DNA of 64,000 bases from Allosphingosinicella sp. (GTDB lineage: Bacteria > Pseudomonadota > Alphaproteobacteria > Sphingomonadales > Sphingomonadaceae), in assembly GCA_030447665.1 (NCBI GenBank), contig JAUJOJ010000006.1:20271-84270 (forward strand), given 5' to 3'. Within the stretch, counting starts at the first letter, position 1; every line of letters starts with the position of its first letter. A program made the translations under genes and the position numbers. The notes beneath the pieces were generated by a model. The model was not told where the DNA came from. It searched no databases and saw only the letters and a list, made by a program, of their open reading frames with translations. This document shows positions 25,639 to 35,358 of this stretch, one piece after another.

Positions 25639-25953
25639 TCAGGCGGGAGGTGATCGTCGGCCTTCCGGTTGGCCGATCGGCGAAATGATCCGCCGTGCCT
25701 GATCGAGCACGAAGTCGGCATCGGCGATGACCCGGGCGGCAGCTTCGGCCTCCGTCAGCCCCAATCGTGCGCAGATATCGGAGAAGGACGGTAAGATCGG
25801 GCTCGCTGCCAAGCCGGCGGCTTGGACCTTCGCGACGTGATCCAGCGGCACCGCCAGGGTCACCGCTGCCCCTGAGGCCTGCAAAGCCTGCCCGATCGCG
25901 ATGAACGGATGCAGGTCACCCAGCGAGCCGATCGTGACGACCAATATCTTCAC
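25639..25953 (-). pseudogene. Glycosyltransferase (GT1/GT28-like) N-terminal fragment
   Basis: The 104-residue product from a GTG start has the N-terminal Rossmann start of UGT/MGT-type glycosyltransferases (VVTIGSLGDLHPFIAIGQAL, VTLAVPLDHVAKVQAAGL). Full enzymes have about 400 residues including a C-terminal nucleotide-sugar domain, which is missing: the frame ends after ARRIISPIGQPEG. It is therefore a 5' remnant of a longer gene. Confidence 0.75.
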
Positions 25954-26295
25954 AGGTCTACGATCCCGCGGTGCACTGTTCCGGGTCTAACCGGCAATCG
26001 CTCGAGAGCAATTCATTCCGGCTCGAACGTGCGCAGAGGCGCGATGCGCGGGGCCTGCCGAGGTCGGCAATGCGCCCTTTCCGGAGACTGCCCGAGCAGC
26101 AGAAGCTGGTTTCCACACCCGGCGTTCGGTGAGCATCGGCAACCGGCAGAGACTGGCGGATCCCGGCGGTTTCGATCTCACGTATCTGCACGTGCCGTAC
26201 GGAGAACCCGCCCTCGTCTGAGCGTGCGCTTTCACACGTTGCGAAGGTCCCGATGCCGCCGTTATCTGCTCGCCGGGGCGTGCAAGAACAATGGC
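25954..26295. other. Intergenic stretch, no gene seen
   Basis: No supported coding region. A 30-codon plus-strand frame from GTG 26128 (IGNRQRLADPGGFDLTYLHV) looks protein-like but is too short to call, and could be a gene remnant. Confidence 0.35.
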
Positions 26296-27183
26296 CTAGC
26301 CCGGGCCCGATCCGGCCTTGGCAAGCGTCCGCTCCACTCGGGCGAGCGCGCGCTGCGCGACCGACTTGGCGAGGTTTCCGCGAGGGAAAGGGCGGGGCGG
26401 GGCGGGCCTGAGGCCCAGCCTGCGCAGCCGGCTGTTGAAGCGATGTGTGTCTTCCTGCTGGAAGCTCCATTCGGAGCGCCAGGTCAGCGACAGTGAGACC
26501 GAGACCTCGCCATGCGTCTTGACCCAGTGAGGTGCGAGGATCGGCACGTAGATGCCTTCGCCCGGCGCGATATGGATGTCGCGGCCGCGGGGGCCGAACT
26601 CGTCCCGCCACGGCAGGTTGCGAGGCCTGCCATTATAATATTCCTCGCGGAAGGTCTGGGTGACGATCTCGCTGTCGGCCGCCGGAAACACCGTCATCGT
26701 CTTGGTGCCGCGGATCTGGAAGAGGATGTTGTATTCGGGATCGAAATGGAGCGGCGTGACCGCCTGCGGCGAGGAGATGAAGATGAAGGCCACCAGGTTC
26801 AGCATCTCGCCGGTCACCGGCTCGATCTCCGGCCGCAATTGGCCAAGCACGTCATGGAGCAGATCCCGATAGGCGGGATCCTGCTGCACCTGCTTCAGCA
26901 ACACCCATGAGCCGCAATTCTCGATCGAGGCGATCGTGTCGTGCACGGTGAGGCCGTTCGACGGCGTCTCGGCATTGGAGATGCCCAGCGGCAGGTCCAC
27001 CGCGGCGTTGTGCTCAAGGTCTTCCGGCCGGATCCTTTCCGCCAGCCTCGCGAGCGCCTCGATCTCGAGCAGGGGGTGCCCGACCAGCTGGTGGGTGATG
27101 TGCATCGGGCTGCCGGGATAAGCCTCGCGGAAGCTCCGCACCGATCCTTGCGGGAAAACCTGCAACGCCATCGCCTTCTCCAC
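26296..27183 (-). CDS. Cupin-like (JmjC-type) domain protein
   Basis: The 295-residue protein has the cupin-8/JmjC-like pattern. The metal-binding HxD is PLHFDPEYNILFQIRG, followed by KTMTVFP, and the distal His is in IYVPILAPHWVKTHG. This geometry suits an Fe(II)/2-oxoglutarate-dependent oxygenase, although many bacterial relatives have unknown substrates. The C-terminal 40 residues are Arg/Pro-rich and basic. A second ATG at 27171 would remove four residues. It and the next gene are on the same strand but 130 bases apart. Confidence 0.8.
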   Translation of the reverse strand: MEKAMALQVFPQGSVRSFREAYPGSPMHITHQLVGHPLLEIEALARLAERIRPEDLEHNAAVDLPLGISNAETPSNGLTVHDTIASIENCGSWVLLKQVQQDPAYRDLLHDVLGQLRPEIEPVTGEMLNLVAFIFISSPQAVTPLHFDPEYNILFQIRGTKTMTVFPAADSEIVTQTFREEYYNGRPRNLPWRDEFGPRGRDIHIAPGEGIYVPILAPHWVKTHGEVSVSLSLTWRSEWSFQQEDTHRFNSRLRRLGLRPAPPRPFPRGNLAKSVAQRALARVERTLAKAGSGPG

Positions 27184-27313
27184 CGCCGCCGCGGCCGCCT
27201 CTAGCCGAGGAGCGTGAAGGATCCGCTAATAGCCGGGCTTTGCCGCCATTTGGGGATTCAACCGAGCGTTTGCGGTCTCTATTGCGGACCCAGCGGCTGA
27301 GCGATTGGGGCGG

Positions 27314-28570
27314 TCAATGCCAGTTCGCATCCGGAGCAAGGTCAAGCTCCCGGGCTGATCGGATGACGTCGGCGAGGTCGACCGGCGTGTCGTAGGGGTT
27401 TTCATCCAAGGCCGTGACGCGCCGCAATCGGCGCTGCCAACGCTGCAGCATCTGCACATAGGGAGGGAAGGGTGTGCGCATCAGCGTTCCGCCGGGAAGC
27501 GCCTCCACATCGGCAATGCCCATGTGCAGCCACGCGCCCGAATGCCAGTCCGTCATGTCGACGGCCGGGAACAGGCAGATAGCGTGAAGATCGACACCGC
27601 GGTTCACCGCCGCAAGCCCCTCGGAGACGACGTCGTTGAGCCAGTCGGGACGACCGCCATGAAGGCCCGATGTTTCAGCGATGATGCACGGTCTCCGGTA
27701 CTTGGCCCATCCCTCCTCGATGAGGTCGCAAAGCGGCCGGATGCGATCGTCGCCGGGCTTCAAGGGCTGGTTCGGCTTGCCGCCGCCCTGATATTCCATC
27801 TGGCCGAAGCTGTAGTTGTTGAAGCCCAGGATATCGATGATCTCGGGGCTGCCGCCCAATTCCGGGTGCTTGAGGCCGGAGATGACGTCCCAGGCGATAT
27901 AGGCATCCTCGTAGCTCTCGCGATGCGCCTCCTCGGCGAAATCCGGCCGGTCCCGCGGCGGTACCACCCAGATGAGCGGATCGATGTGGACCATGCGCGC
28001 ATCAGCAAAGTCCGCCCGGATCCTGTTGACGGCGGCGATGTCCGCGCGGGCAAGTGCGAGCGTGAAACGCCGTCGCTCCTCCGCGCTCTTGCCGAACGGC
28101 GCGCACCAGCCCCATTCGCCGCCCATATAGCCCCAGAATGTCGGTTCGTTCACCGGCGTGAAGCACAGAGGGCCGTGGTGAGCGCGCTCCCCGACGTAGC
28201 GGGCTGCCGCGCCCGCATAAGCGGCGAAGCGCTCCGCGAATGCCGGTGAGTAGGGGTCCAGGCCTGGCGGATAGCCGTAGTGGCACAGATCCCAGATCGG
28301 CAGCACATTGTATCGCCTCTGCGCCGCGAGGAAGCCGTCGATCGGCGAGAAGTCGTACTCGCCGTTTCCCTTGTCCACGAGCGGCCACGGAATGCCCTCC
28401 CGGGCGACCGCGATCCCGATCCGCGCAAGCAGCGCATAATCCTCGTCCGCATGCTGGTAATGCTGGAGCTCGGCTGAGAGATCGCGTCGTCCCTTATCCT
28501 TCCAGTCGAACGTCGAGCATTCGAAACCCGACATGAAGAAGGTCGGAAAGATGCCGGTTCGCTCAGCCAT
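27314..28570 (-). CDS. Glycoside hydrolase family 1-like beta-glycosidase
   Basis: The product (418 residues from the ATG at 28570) has the TIM-barrel signatures of clan GH-A. The acid/base glutamate is in CFTPVNEPTFWGY, and the likely nucleophile is the glutamate in CIIAETSGLHGG. The N-terminus reads FMSGFECSTFDWKDKGRRDL, unlike typical beta-glucosidases, so substrate specificity is open. No signal peptide is seen, so it acts in the cytoplasm. Two extra in-frame ATG codons upstream are less likely starts. Confidence 0.75.
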   Translation of the reverse strand: MAERTGIFPTFFMSGFECSTFDWKDKGRRDLSAELQHYQHADEDYALLARIGIAVAREGIPWPLVDKGNGEYDFSPIDGFLAAQRRYNVLPIWDLCHYGYPPGLDPYSPAFAERFAAYAGAAARYVGERAHHGPLCFTPVNEPTFWGYMGGEWGWCAPFGKSAEERRRFTLALARADIAAVNRIRADFADARMVHIDPLIWVVPPRDRPDFAEEAHRESYEDAYIAWDVISGLKHPELGGSPEIIDILGFNNYSFGQMEYQGGGKPNQPLKPGDDRIRPLCDLIEEGWAKYRRPCIIAETSGLHGGRPDWLNDVVSEGLAAVNRGVDLHAICLFPAVDMTDWHSGAWLHMGIADVEALPGGTLMRTPFPPYVQMLQRWQRRLRRVTALDENPYDTPVDLADVIRSARELDLAPDANWH

Positions 28571-28858
28571 GAGATGACTACGCGGCACGCGCCGCTTCGT
28601 TCATTCCGCGCCCGGGCGTGCGCTTTTCCTCAAAGCGGGCGCCGCGAAGGGCCCGGCGCGGGCAGTCTTGAGGTTGGGCGGCCCGGCCCTTGGCCATCAA
28701 GGGCAATGCAGCCTTTCTTCGCGGTCCAACCGCTCAGAATCGACCGTCCCGCCGGGGAACGACCGCTGGTGAAACGTTGCCCGCGTTCGCTAACCTTGGA
28801 ATCGCTATTCTGGGCTCCCGCGGCGGGCTTCAGCCACGGCGGCGAGATCGTACCGAAG

Positions 28859-29059
28859 TCAAACGGCGGATCGAGCGGATCCCGCGCTGGCTTTGGAATA
28901 TTTGGCATAGTCCGCGTAGATGCCGCCGACGAAGAGCAGGCAGGCCAAAGCGGCGAACGTTCCCGCGAAGGCACGGCCGTTGCGGAAGTAGAGAAAAGCC
29001 CGCGCCGCGAAGAACAGCAAGAGTCCAACGAACAGAGAAAAACATGCAAATCCCCGCAT
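28859..29059 (-). CDS. Small two-helix membrane protein
   Basis: The 66-residue product has two hydrophobic segments (CFSLFVGLLLFFAARAFLYF and FAGTFAALACLLFVGGIYA) separated by a short basic loop (RNGR). The tail is short and polar. The regular hydropathy argues for a real gene. It lies between a glycosidase gene and a CheY-like gene, without a close neighbour on the same strand. No family is recognised. Confidence 0.5.
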   Translation of the reverse strand: MRGFACFSLFVGLLLFFAARAFLYFRNGRAFAGTFAALACLLFVGGIYADYAKYSKASAGSARSAV

Positions 29060-29285
29060 GATCCGCGGCTCCGGCTGCCGCCTGAGCTGACGCGATTTGC
29101 CTCGCCGCTCCTGAGGGATAACAGCGACCGGTAAAAAAGCTCTACCGCCGACGCATATCTGCTCGCGCCGACGCAGCCATCCGCATCGCGGCCCTCAGCG
29201 GAGGCAAGGTAACCAAATAGAAGGCGGAATCGACTAATCGGAGCCTGAAGGCCGCTCGCGCGGATCGGAAGGAGAATATAGGGCA

Positions 29286-29711
29286 ATGGTCGCAGCATCA
29301 GCTTTGAGGGTGATGATCGTCGATGACGACGATGGGATGCGCAAATTGATGCGCCGCACGCTCGAGCGAATGGGCTTTTCCCAGATCTACACAGCGAAGG
29401 ACGGGTCCGAAGGCCTTCAATTGGCACGTACTCAGAAACCCGATGTCATCGTCTCGGACTACGACATGCCCAACATGCACGGGCTCCAGTTCCTCAAGGC
29501 CGTTCGTGAAGACCCCGCTTTGGCCAAAACTGCCTTCGTGATGCTGAGCGGCGTTGCGAACGACAGGGTTATAGAGAAAGCGGGAGAGCTTGGCGCGAAC
29601 AGCATCATCGCCAAACCCTTTTTGGCAGCCGATCTGAAACACCGGCTTGAAGCTCTTGTCCACGAGCTGAGTGGGTCAAGGATCGAATGGGAGTTGCCAA
29701 AGCAGGCCTGA
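29286..29711 (+). CDS. CheY-like single-domain response regulator
   Basis: The 141-residue product is one receiver domain. The acidic pocket is VMIVDDDDGMRK, the phospho-acceptor aspartate is in VIVSDYDMPNMHG (Asp58), the conserved Ser is in FVMLSG and the Lys in IIAKPFL. No output domain is attached, so it acts by binding a partner, as CheY or a phosphorelay protein does. No histidine kinase is adjacent. The ATG used is preceded by AAGGAG about 10 bases upstream. Confidence 0.9.
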   Translation: MVAASALRVMIVDDDDGMRKLMRRTLERMGFSQIYTAKDGSEGLQLARTQKPDVIVSDYDMPNMHGLQFLKAVREDPALAKTAFVMLSGVANDRVIEKAGELGANSIIAKPFLAADLKHRLEALVHELSGSRIEWELPKQA

Positions 29712-29745
29712 CGCATCCGGCCTTGGAATATAGGCGACCTGATGT

Positions 29746-30560
29746 TCAGGGGACGGTTCGAGCGTCGGCTCCCTGCCGGCCCTTGGCTTCAAAGCTCGGC
29801 CAAACGGGTTCCGGCGGGGTCGAAATCGACCATTGGCGGTGATCCTCCAGCCCGACGGCCGACAGAATCCCGGTGCAGTAGGCACCTGTATCGATGCAAT
29901 GCGGTTTGGCGCGAACTGCACCCTGGAGCCGCAAATCGTATGTCCATGCACGATGGCCGCGCCATGGTCCCGCCGGCTCCTCAGGAACTCGTCTGCGATC
30001 CAGAGGAGATCTTCAGGCTTCTGCTGTTCGAGCGGAACGCCCGGCTTCACGCCGGCATGGCAGAAAAAGTAATCGCCGATCCTTTTGCTGATCGGAAGCT
30101 GCTGGAGCCAGGAAATCGTTGAAGCTGAAATGCGAGACCTCATCAGAGCCGCGAGTTCGTCCAATGAGCAGCCTTCCTGAGGCTCGACGCCAAAGCTTCT
30201 CATCGTCTCCAGACCACCATAGCTTAGCCACATCCGCTGAGCGTGCGGGTTGCCCGCCAAGGATTCGAGCAACGCAACCTCGTGGTTGCCTTTGAGAATT
30301 GTGACGCGGCTCGAGTTGCGCTGCCACCATTCCAGCGTCGAGACGAGCTTCGCCGACTGCGGGCCGCGATCGATGAAGTCGCCAATCACGACAATGCGGG
30401 TGGTTGCCGGCCCGCGCCTCTTCTCATCTTCCTGAAGAAGCTCGAGGAGACGGTGGAAGAGGTCAATGCGGCCGTGGATGTCGCCGATCGCATAGATCCG
30501 TTCCCCGGCAGGAACCAAAGGCGCCGACCGACGCCGTCTGAACGGGAGACCAAGCAACAT
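29746..30560 (-). pseudogene. Metallophosphoesterase (PP1-like Ser/Thr phosphatase), one frameshift
   Basis: The N-terminal two thirds have all metal motifs of the calcineurin-like family: AIGDIHGRID, VVIGDFIDRGPQS, ILKGNHEVAL and, further on, FFCHAGVKPG and AIVHGHTICGS. At about 29903 the frame changes. One frame over, the expected end appears as IDTGAYCTGILSAVG, then a stop at 29746. Adding one base (GCATCGAT to GCAATCGAT) restores a protein of about 271 residues that ends clear of the CheY-like gene, so a sequencing deletion is likely. It would dephosphorylate proteins or nucleotides in the cytoplasm. Confidence 0.8.
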
Positions 30561-30927
30561 AGGCGTCGGTATACTCGGCTGTGGCGGAAGAACTTAAGTC
30601 GGTCCTCGGTCTTTTTTTGCCGGACCGTGCCATCTTGAAACGCGGAAGTCGCCGCAGAGGCTCCCGGAACTCCGCGGCAGAAGAGTGTTGCCCCTGACGC
30701 CCTCGTGCACCCGATGTGCTAAGATCAAAAGAGAGCTCCCGATGGAGCCCAGGGAAGAGGGAGTTGGTGTGCTCGGTGAAAGCTTTATTGCGCGCACCGT
30801 GCTACATAAGATGCTCGCACCGAGTGGTTCAGATCAGCATCTGCCGGAAAGGGGATCGGATCAAGCGCCACTGTTCTCGCAAAGCCAAGCCTGGAACATC
30901 AGGACGGCCCACAAAGCGGAGCTGCCA
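30561..30927. other. Intergenic stretch before the polysaccharide locus
   Basis: No supported gene. It is less GC-rich than its surroundings and holds the divergent promoters of the phosphatase gene and the first gene of the polysaccharide locus. The frame of the next gene is open upstream to 30685, but without family resemblance. Confidence 0.4.
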
Positions 30928-31812
30928 ATGAACCCCGCTAACTTCATTCGGACCATCTGGCACCTGCGCCGGCATCTATCGCTGCACCCCCTCACGCGCG
31001 ATAACGTCACCCGCTCGTTGTTTCGGTTTGGGCGTTATCAAATCGCTTGGCGTGCAGCGCGAGCACCTACAGTCTTGGAGTGGGTCGGCGGTACACGTCT
31101 GATCGTCGGGGCTGGTATGCGGGGCGTCACTGGGGAAGCGTACTTGGGCGTCAACGAATTTGCTGATGTCATGTTCGTCGCGCACTTACTTCGCCCCGGC
31201 GACCTTCTGGTCGATGTAGGCGCCAATGTCGGGAGCTATTCCGTGATGGCGGCTAAAGTCACCGGAGCCGATGTCATTGCCGTGGAGCCGATCCCCGCGA
31301 CCGTCCATCAGCTCGAAGATCATATTCGGCTCAACCGCGTGGAGAACCTTGTCGAAGTGGAGGCGGTGGGCGTATCGGAGAAACCTGGCGAGCTTTGGTT
31401 CACCGCCGCAGAAGACGCGCTGAACCACGTTACAGACGCTCCGGATCTGAACGCAATGCGCATCCCAGTAACAACACTCGACGCCTTGGTCGGCGACCGT
31501 ACCCCAACATGTATCAAAATTGACGTGGAACAGCACGAACTCGCCGTCATTGCTGGAGCAGAAAAGACCCTTTCCTTGGCCGGGCTCCGCGCTGTTTTGA
31601 TCGAAACGGGGCCGGCGATACGAACGGAGGAATTTCGTAGAACCTTCGCCAAGCATGGTCTGCATCCTCACAGTTACGATCCCTTGAACCGGAAACTGAC
31701 GAGGACGGAAGAACTGGGATACCACAACACCTTGTTTGTGAAAGATGCTGCCTTCGTCGCAGCAAGGTTGCGTGAGGCACCGCTAGTTAAGGCGGGTGCG
31801 CGCACCATCTAG
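30928..31812 (+). CDS. FkbM-family methyltransferase
   Basis: The 294-residue protein has the SAM-binding core of FkbM methyltransferases: LLVDVGANVGSYSVMAAK, VIAVEPIPATVHQLEDHI, VEAVGVSEKPGELW, then IPVTTLDAL, CIKIDVEQHELAVI and AVLIETG. These enzymes O-methylate sugars or other small molecules, often in polysaccharide loci. The start at 30928 is chosen because conservation begins after it. It is the first gene of the surface polysaccharide region and converges with a glycosyltransferase gene 43 bases away. Confidence 0.85.
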   Translation: MNPANFIRTIWHLRRHLSLHPLTRDNVTRSLFRFGRYQIAWRAARAPTVLEWVGGTRLIVGAGMRGVTGEAYLGVNEFADVMFVAHLLRPGDLLVDVGANVGSYSVMAAKVTGADVIAVEPIPATVHQLEDHIRLNRVENLVEVEAVGVSEKPGELWFTAAEDALNHVTDAPDLNAMRIPVTTLDALVGDRTPTCIKIDVEQHELAVIAGAEKTLSLAGLRAVLIETGPAIRTEEFRRTFAKHGLHPHSYDPLNRKLTRTEELGYHNTLFVKDAAFVAARLREAPLVKAGARTI

Positions 31813-31855
31813 CCGAGAGATTTTCATCTCCTTTGATGCATCTGGTTCTTGTAAG

Positions 31856-32854
31856 CTATTTACGAACTCCATGTACCAACTGCTTTGCTCTCATGTACAG
31901 CGAAGGACTCGACGCGAGAATTGCTCTCAGGATCAACGTCAAGTCAGTAGCGGCGCGGAGTGGAAGAACTGGGTCGATCTGAGCGGCCCGTCGCAAAAAT
32001 TTTGCTATCCCCGCCACATCCCGGTTTCGCAAATATCCGATGCACGACGACTTCGTCGTCTTATACCGCATCGCCCGCTGCCACCGCTTTACGAATCCAG
32101 AATCCATTCCCTTCGCCTGTGCAAACATTGCAATACCGTCGATCAAAGCGAAATTGCGCGTGTATTTCTCGATGTCGGACCTACGCGTTTCGTTTGCCCC
32201 ATGTTGAACCCATGCTGCCACAACCCGGGGCAAAAAGCCCACTTTGGCGCCTACGATCAATCTTAGAAATGACTCCCAGTCGTTACGCGGGATAGCCGGA
32301 TCCCAGTAGAAGCCAATCTGAACGGCTGGCGCTCTGCGGTAAATGATAGAGTTGTGATTCCAAAGCACCTTCCCCCCCGCATATCGAGCAAAAAAATCTA
32401 CGTCAGTCATCACTTCCGGGTGGCGACCGTTCTTTATGGCTATTTTCCTTTCTGCTGTTTCTTGATGATATTCAGCGTAGTCCGCAAAGATTAACCTTAT
32501 CTCCGGATTAGTCGCAGCGAGGCTCATAGCTGCGGAAATAAACCCTCCATCCAGGAAGAAGTCATCTCCATCCAAGTTAACAATCCAGTCTCCATGGGCT
32601 TTGTTATAGAGGCCGCAGTGATAGTTTCTTAGAATCCCAATGTTTTCTTCGTTTCGAGAATAGGTTAGCCTTGGATCCCCTCGTTCAGCAATAAACCTCT
32701 CCACCACCGCCTGCGTCTGGTCCGGCGAGCTGTCATCGGAGACGATCACCTCCAGGTGGGGATAGTCTTGATCCAGCGCACTCTCGATTGCTCGGACAAT
32801 GTACTGATCTTGCTTGTAGGTCGGTATTAGTATCGAGACGATTGGAGGCGCCAT
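31856..32854 (-). CDS. GT2 family glycosyltransferase
   Basis: The 332-residue protein has a GT-A fold: SILIPTYKQDQYIVRAIESA at the N-terminus, VIVSDDSSPDQT, IGILRNYHCG, then the metal-binding DGDDFF in WIVNLDGDDFFLDGGF. It transfers a sugar from a nucleotide donor on the cytoplasmic face. It is downstream of the asparagine-synthase-like gene on the same strand (152 bases apart). GC content is lower than that of the core genes, as often seen in polysaccharide loci. Donor and acceptor are unknown. Confidence 0.88.
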   Translation of the reverse strand: MAPPIVSILIPTYKQDQYIVRAIESALDQDYPHLEVIVSDDSSPDQTQAVVERFIAERGDPRLTYSRNEENIGILRNYHCGLYNKAHGDWIVNLDGDDFFLDGGFISAAMSLAATNPEIRLIFADYAEYHQETAERKIAIKNGRHPEVMTDVDFFARYAGGKVLWNHNSIIYRRAPAVQIGFYWDPAIPRNDWESFLRLIVGAKVGFLPRVVAAWVQHGANETRRSDIEKYTRNFALIDGIAMFAQAKGMDSGFVKRWQRAMRYKTTKSSCIGYLRNRDVAGIAKFLRRAAQIDPVLPLRAATDLTLILRAILASSPSLYMRAKQLVHGVRK

Positions 32855-33006
32855 CTAAGAGACTCCCTTGGTTCCACTATGATGGGCTACCGCCCGATAG
32901 GCGCCACTCCATGTCGCGAGACTGCCGCGATATTTGGAACACGACCCGCTATCGCCCCCCAGTTCCTGTCGACCTTCCTCGGCAGTACGTCTCCGCTCCA
33001 TCTGGG

Positions 33007-34983
33007 TTACGAGGTGCCCCAATGGGCCAGCCATGCTTGAAACATCAAGAGAGACCAGAGGGCGGACGGGGCATCGTCCACTCGGGCGAGGTGCTGCGCC
33101 CAGCGGCGGCGTACGATTTTGGGATCCAGGAAGCCTTGCTGGGCCAGCCGCTTCTCGTCGAGCAGATCCTCCGCCCAGGGCCGCAGCTCGCCGCGGATCC
33201 ATTCGCCCACAGGAACACCGAAACCCGCCTTAGGGCGGTCGACCAGTGCCCGCGGCGCCTCTCGGTAGAGCAGCTGGCGGAGGATGTATTTGCCCTCACC
33301 GCCGCGGACCTTCATTGCGTCAGGCACCCGGGCGGCCACTTCGGCAACCCTATGGTCTAAGAAGGGCACCCGAGTTTCGAGGCTGACGGCCATCGCGGCG
33401 CGATCGACCTTACAGAGGATGTCGTCCGGAAGATACGTCGCGGCGTCCAAAGAGATCATGCGCATCAGCTCGCTACCGTCTTGCCCCTCCGGCAATTCGA
33501 CCTCGGTCGCACGGTCTGCGTTCAAGCCGAGCACAGGTGACCGCTGGAAACTCCACTCGTCGAGGAAACTGCCATAGACGTGCTCCATCGAGCGCGCGCC
33601 AGCGACGACGCGGAAGGCCTTCTGCACTTTAGTTCCGAAGCCCGCCTTGCCCGGTGGCCCAAAGAGCCCCAGCGCGCGCGTCCACGCAGCTGCCGGCACG
33701 CGGCCCAGCGGCTCGCCCACCGCCCGTCGGATGGCCGCTGGAACGAGTTGCATTTTCGACCAGATTCGTGGGGCAGCCAGGTACCGATTGTATCCCGCGA
33801 ACAGCTCGTCGCCGCCGTCTCCCGACAAAGCAACCTTGACGTCTTCCCGCGCGAACCGGCTGACGAGGTGTGTCGGGATCTGCGAAGCATCGCCGAGCGG
33901 CTCGTCGTACATGGAGGGGAGGAGCGGAATAACCTGCTGAACTTCGCTGACGGTGACATACCGCTCGTTGTGGATCGTGCCGAGCTGCCGGGCGACCGCT
34001 TTTGCGTGCTCCGCCTCATTGAGACTCGCTTCTTCGAAACCCATTGAAAATGTGCGAACCGCGTTGGGCGAATATTTTTGATACAGCGAAACGACGATCG
34101 AGGAATCGACCCCGCCTGAAAGGAATGCCCCTACCGGAACGTCAGCGACCGATTGGCCCTTGATAGAGGCGCCAAGCGCGTGCTCGAGCCGATCAATCGC
34201 CTCTTGCTCGTCCTCCAAAGGGTCGAGCGCGCCTTTGCGGAGGACATCGGCGTAAGACCAGTAACGTTCGATCCGTGGGTCTCGCGCCCCGTCCCCGATG
34301 AGCGGTGGCTCCGACAGCGGATGCAGCGCGGCTTCCGGAGAAATTCCGAGGATGGAACCTGGTTGAAGCTTGTAGATCCGCTCATAGATCGAATGTGGCC
34401 CGGGAATGTAGGTCCGGCTCAAATAGAGATCCAGCGCACGGCGGTTGACCGGATTATCGAACCTTGGGTGGGTCCGCATTGCCTTTAGTTCGGAAGCGAA
34501 GAGGAAGTCGCCGGCCACCCAGCCGTAATAAAGCGGCTTCTCGCCAAAACGGTCACGCGCCAGGAACAGGCGGCGCTCGCGTTTGTCCCAAAGTGCGAGT
34601 GCGAACATTCCGACGGAGCGCTCCAGGGTGGCGGCGAGTCCCCATGCCGCGATGCACTCGAGAAGTGTCTCCGTATCCGAGTGTCCACGCCAGGCGACGT
34701 CCTCGCCGCTCCGCGCCTCGAGGTCTTCGCGTAACTCCAGATGATTGTAGATCTCGCCGTTGTAGGAGAGGACGTAGCGGCGGCTCGCTGACTCCATCGG
34801 CTGGTGGCCGAGTGGCGAAAGATCGACGACTGAAAGGCGCCGGTGGCCAAGCCCAACCCGGGCTTCCGAATCGACCCACACGCCCTCGTCGTCGGGACCG
34901 CGATGGACGATCGGATCCACCATCCGCTTCACCTTGCGGATGTCGATGCCGTCGGAAGCTATGATACCGGCGATGCCGCACAT
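33007..34983 (-). CDS. asnB: Asparagine synthase (glutamine-hydrolysing)-like amidotransferase
   Basis: The 658-residue protein has both AsnB halves. The class II glutaminase begins MCGIAGII with the catalytic Cys2 and has SYNGEIYNHLELR; the synthetase has the PP-loop GAFLSGGVDSSIVVSL and LSGDGGDELFAGYNRY. All key residues are intact. Inside polysaccharide loci such enzymes are thought to amidate uronic acids or amino-acid substituents rather than make free Asn; that role is inference. It is upstream of a GT2 gene on the same strand. Confidence 0.92.
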   Translation of the reverse strand: MCGIAGIIASDGIDIRKVKRMVDPIVHRGPDDEGVWVDSEARVGLGHRRLSVVDLSPLGHQPMESASRRYVLSYNGEIYNHLELREDLEARSGEDVAWRGHSDTETLLECIAAWGLAATLERSVGMFALALWDKRERRLFLARDRFGEKPLYYGWVAGDFLFASELKAMRTHPRFDNPVNRRALDLYLSRTYIPGPHSIYERIYKLQPGSILGISPEAALHPLSEPPLIGDGARDPRIERYWSYADVLRKGALDPLEDEQEAIDRLEHALGASIKGQSVADVPVGAFLSGGVDSSIVVSLYQKYSPNAVRTFSMGFEEASLNEAEHAKAVARQLGTIHNERYVTVSEVQQVIPLLPSMYDEPLGDASQIPTHLVSRFAREDVKVALSGDGGDELFAGYNRYLAAPRIWSKMQLVPAAIRRAVGEPLGRVPAAAWTRALGLFGPPGKAGFGTKVQKAFRVVAGARSMEHVYGSFLDEWSFQRSPVLGLNADRATEVELPEGQDGSELMRMISLDAATYLPDDILCKVDRAAMAVSLETRVPFLDHRVAEVAARVPDAMKVRGGEGKYILRQLLYREAPRALVDRPKAGFGVPVGEWIRGELRPWAEDLLDEKRLAQQGFLDPKIVRRRWAQHLARVDDAPSALWSLLMFQAWLAHWGTS

Positions 34984-35358
34984 TCGCGAGAGTAGTAGCG
35001 TCCGCGCACCGGCTGAACCAGAGCTTCCGGCATTACCTTCAGATTTGCGGCATTTTAGAAAAATTTCGTTCCAGACGGACAGGCTTCTCAGCGTTCGTTG
35101 AGCAGGGCTCGTTCAGGTGCGTGAATGCCTCCGCCGCTGCGTTCGAGCTTTTTTTCGGGCAAGCGGTATCCATTGATCAAGTAAAAAGGTGCCTACTAAT
35201 CAATGAATCCCACCTTGAGCAGGCGCGGCCGCTTGTAGGGGCGGGCGCACTAAAGATTGTTTCGCGATGTCCCTGCACGGTGCACATTTTCCTCCTCTGG
35301 CGCGGGGCCTTGTTCAAGGGCATCCCCGATGATTATGCTCAGCCGAGGTGCTACGAAG
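34984..35358. other. Intergenic stretch with divergent promoters
   Basis: No supported gene. The region is AT-richer than average (AAAAATTTCG, TAAAAAGG) and separates the divergent asnB-like and fdtD-like genes, so it probably holds both promoters. Confidence 0.45.

Noticed and set aside
26128-26220. A 30-codon frame with a protein-like sequence
   Set aside because: Too short and without any neighbour or homologue that I can recognise.
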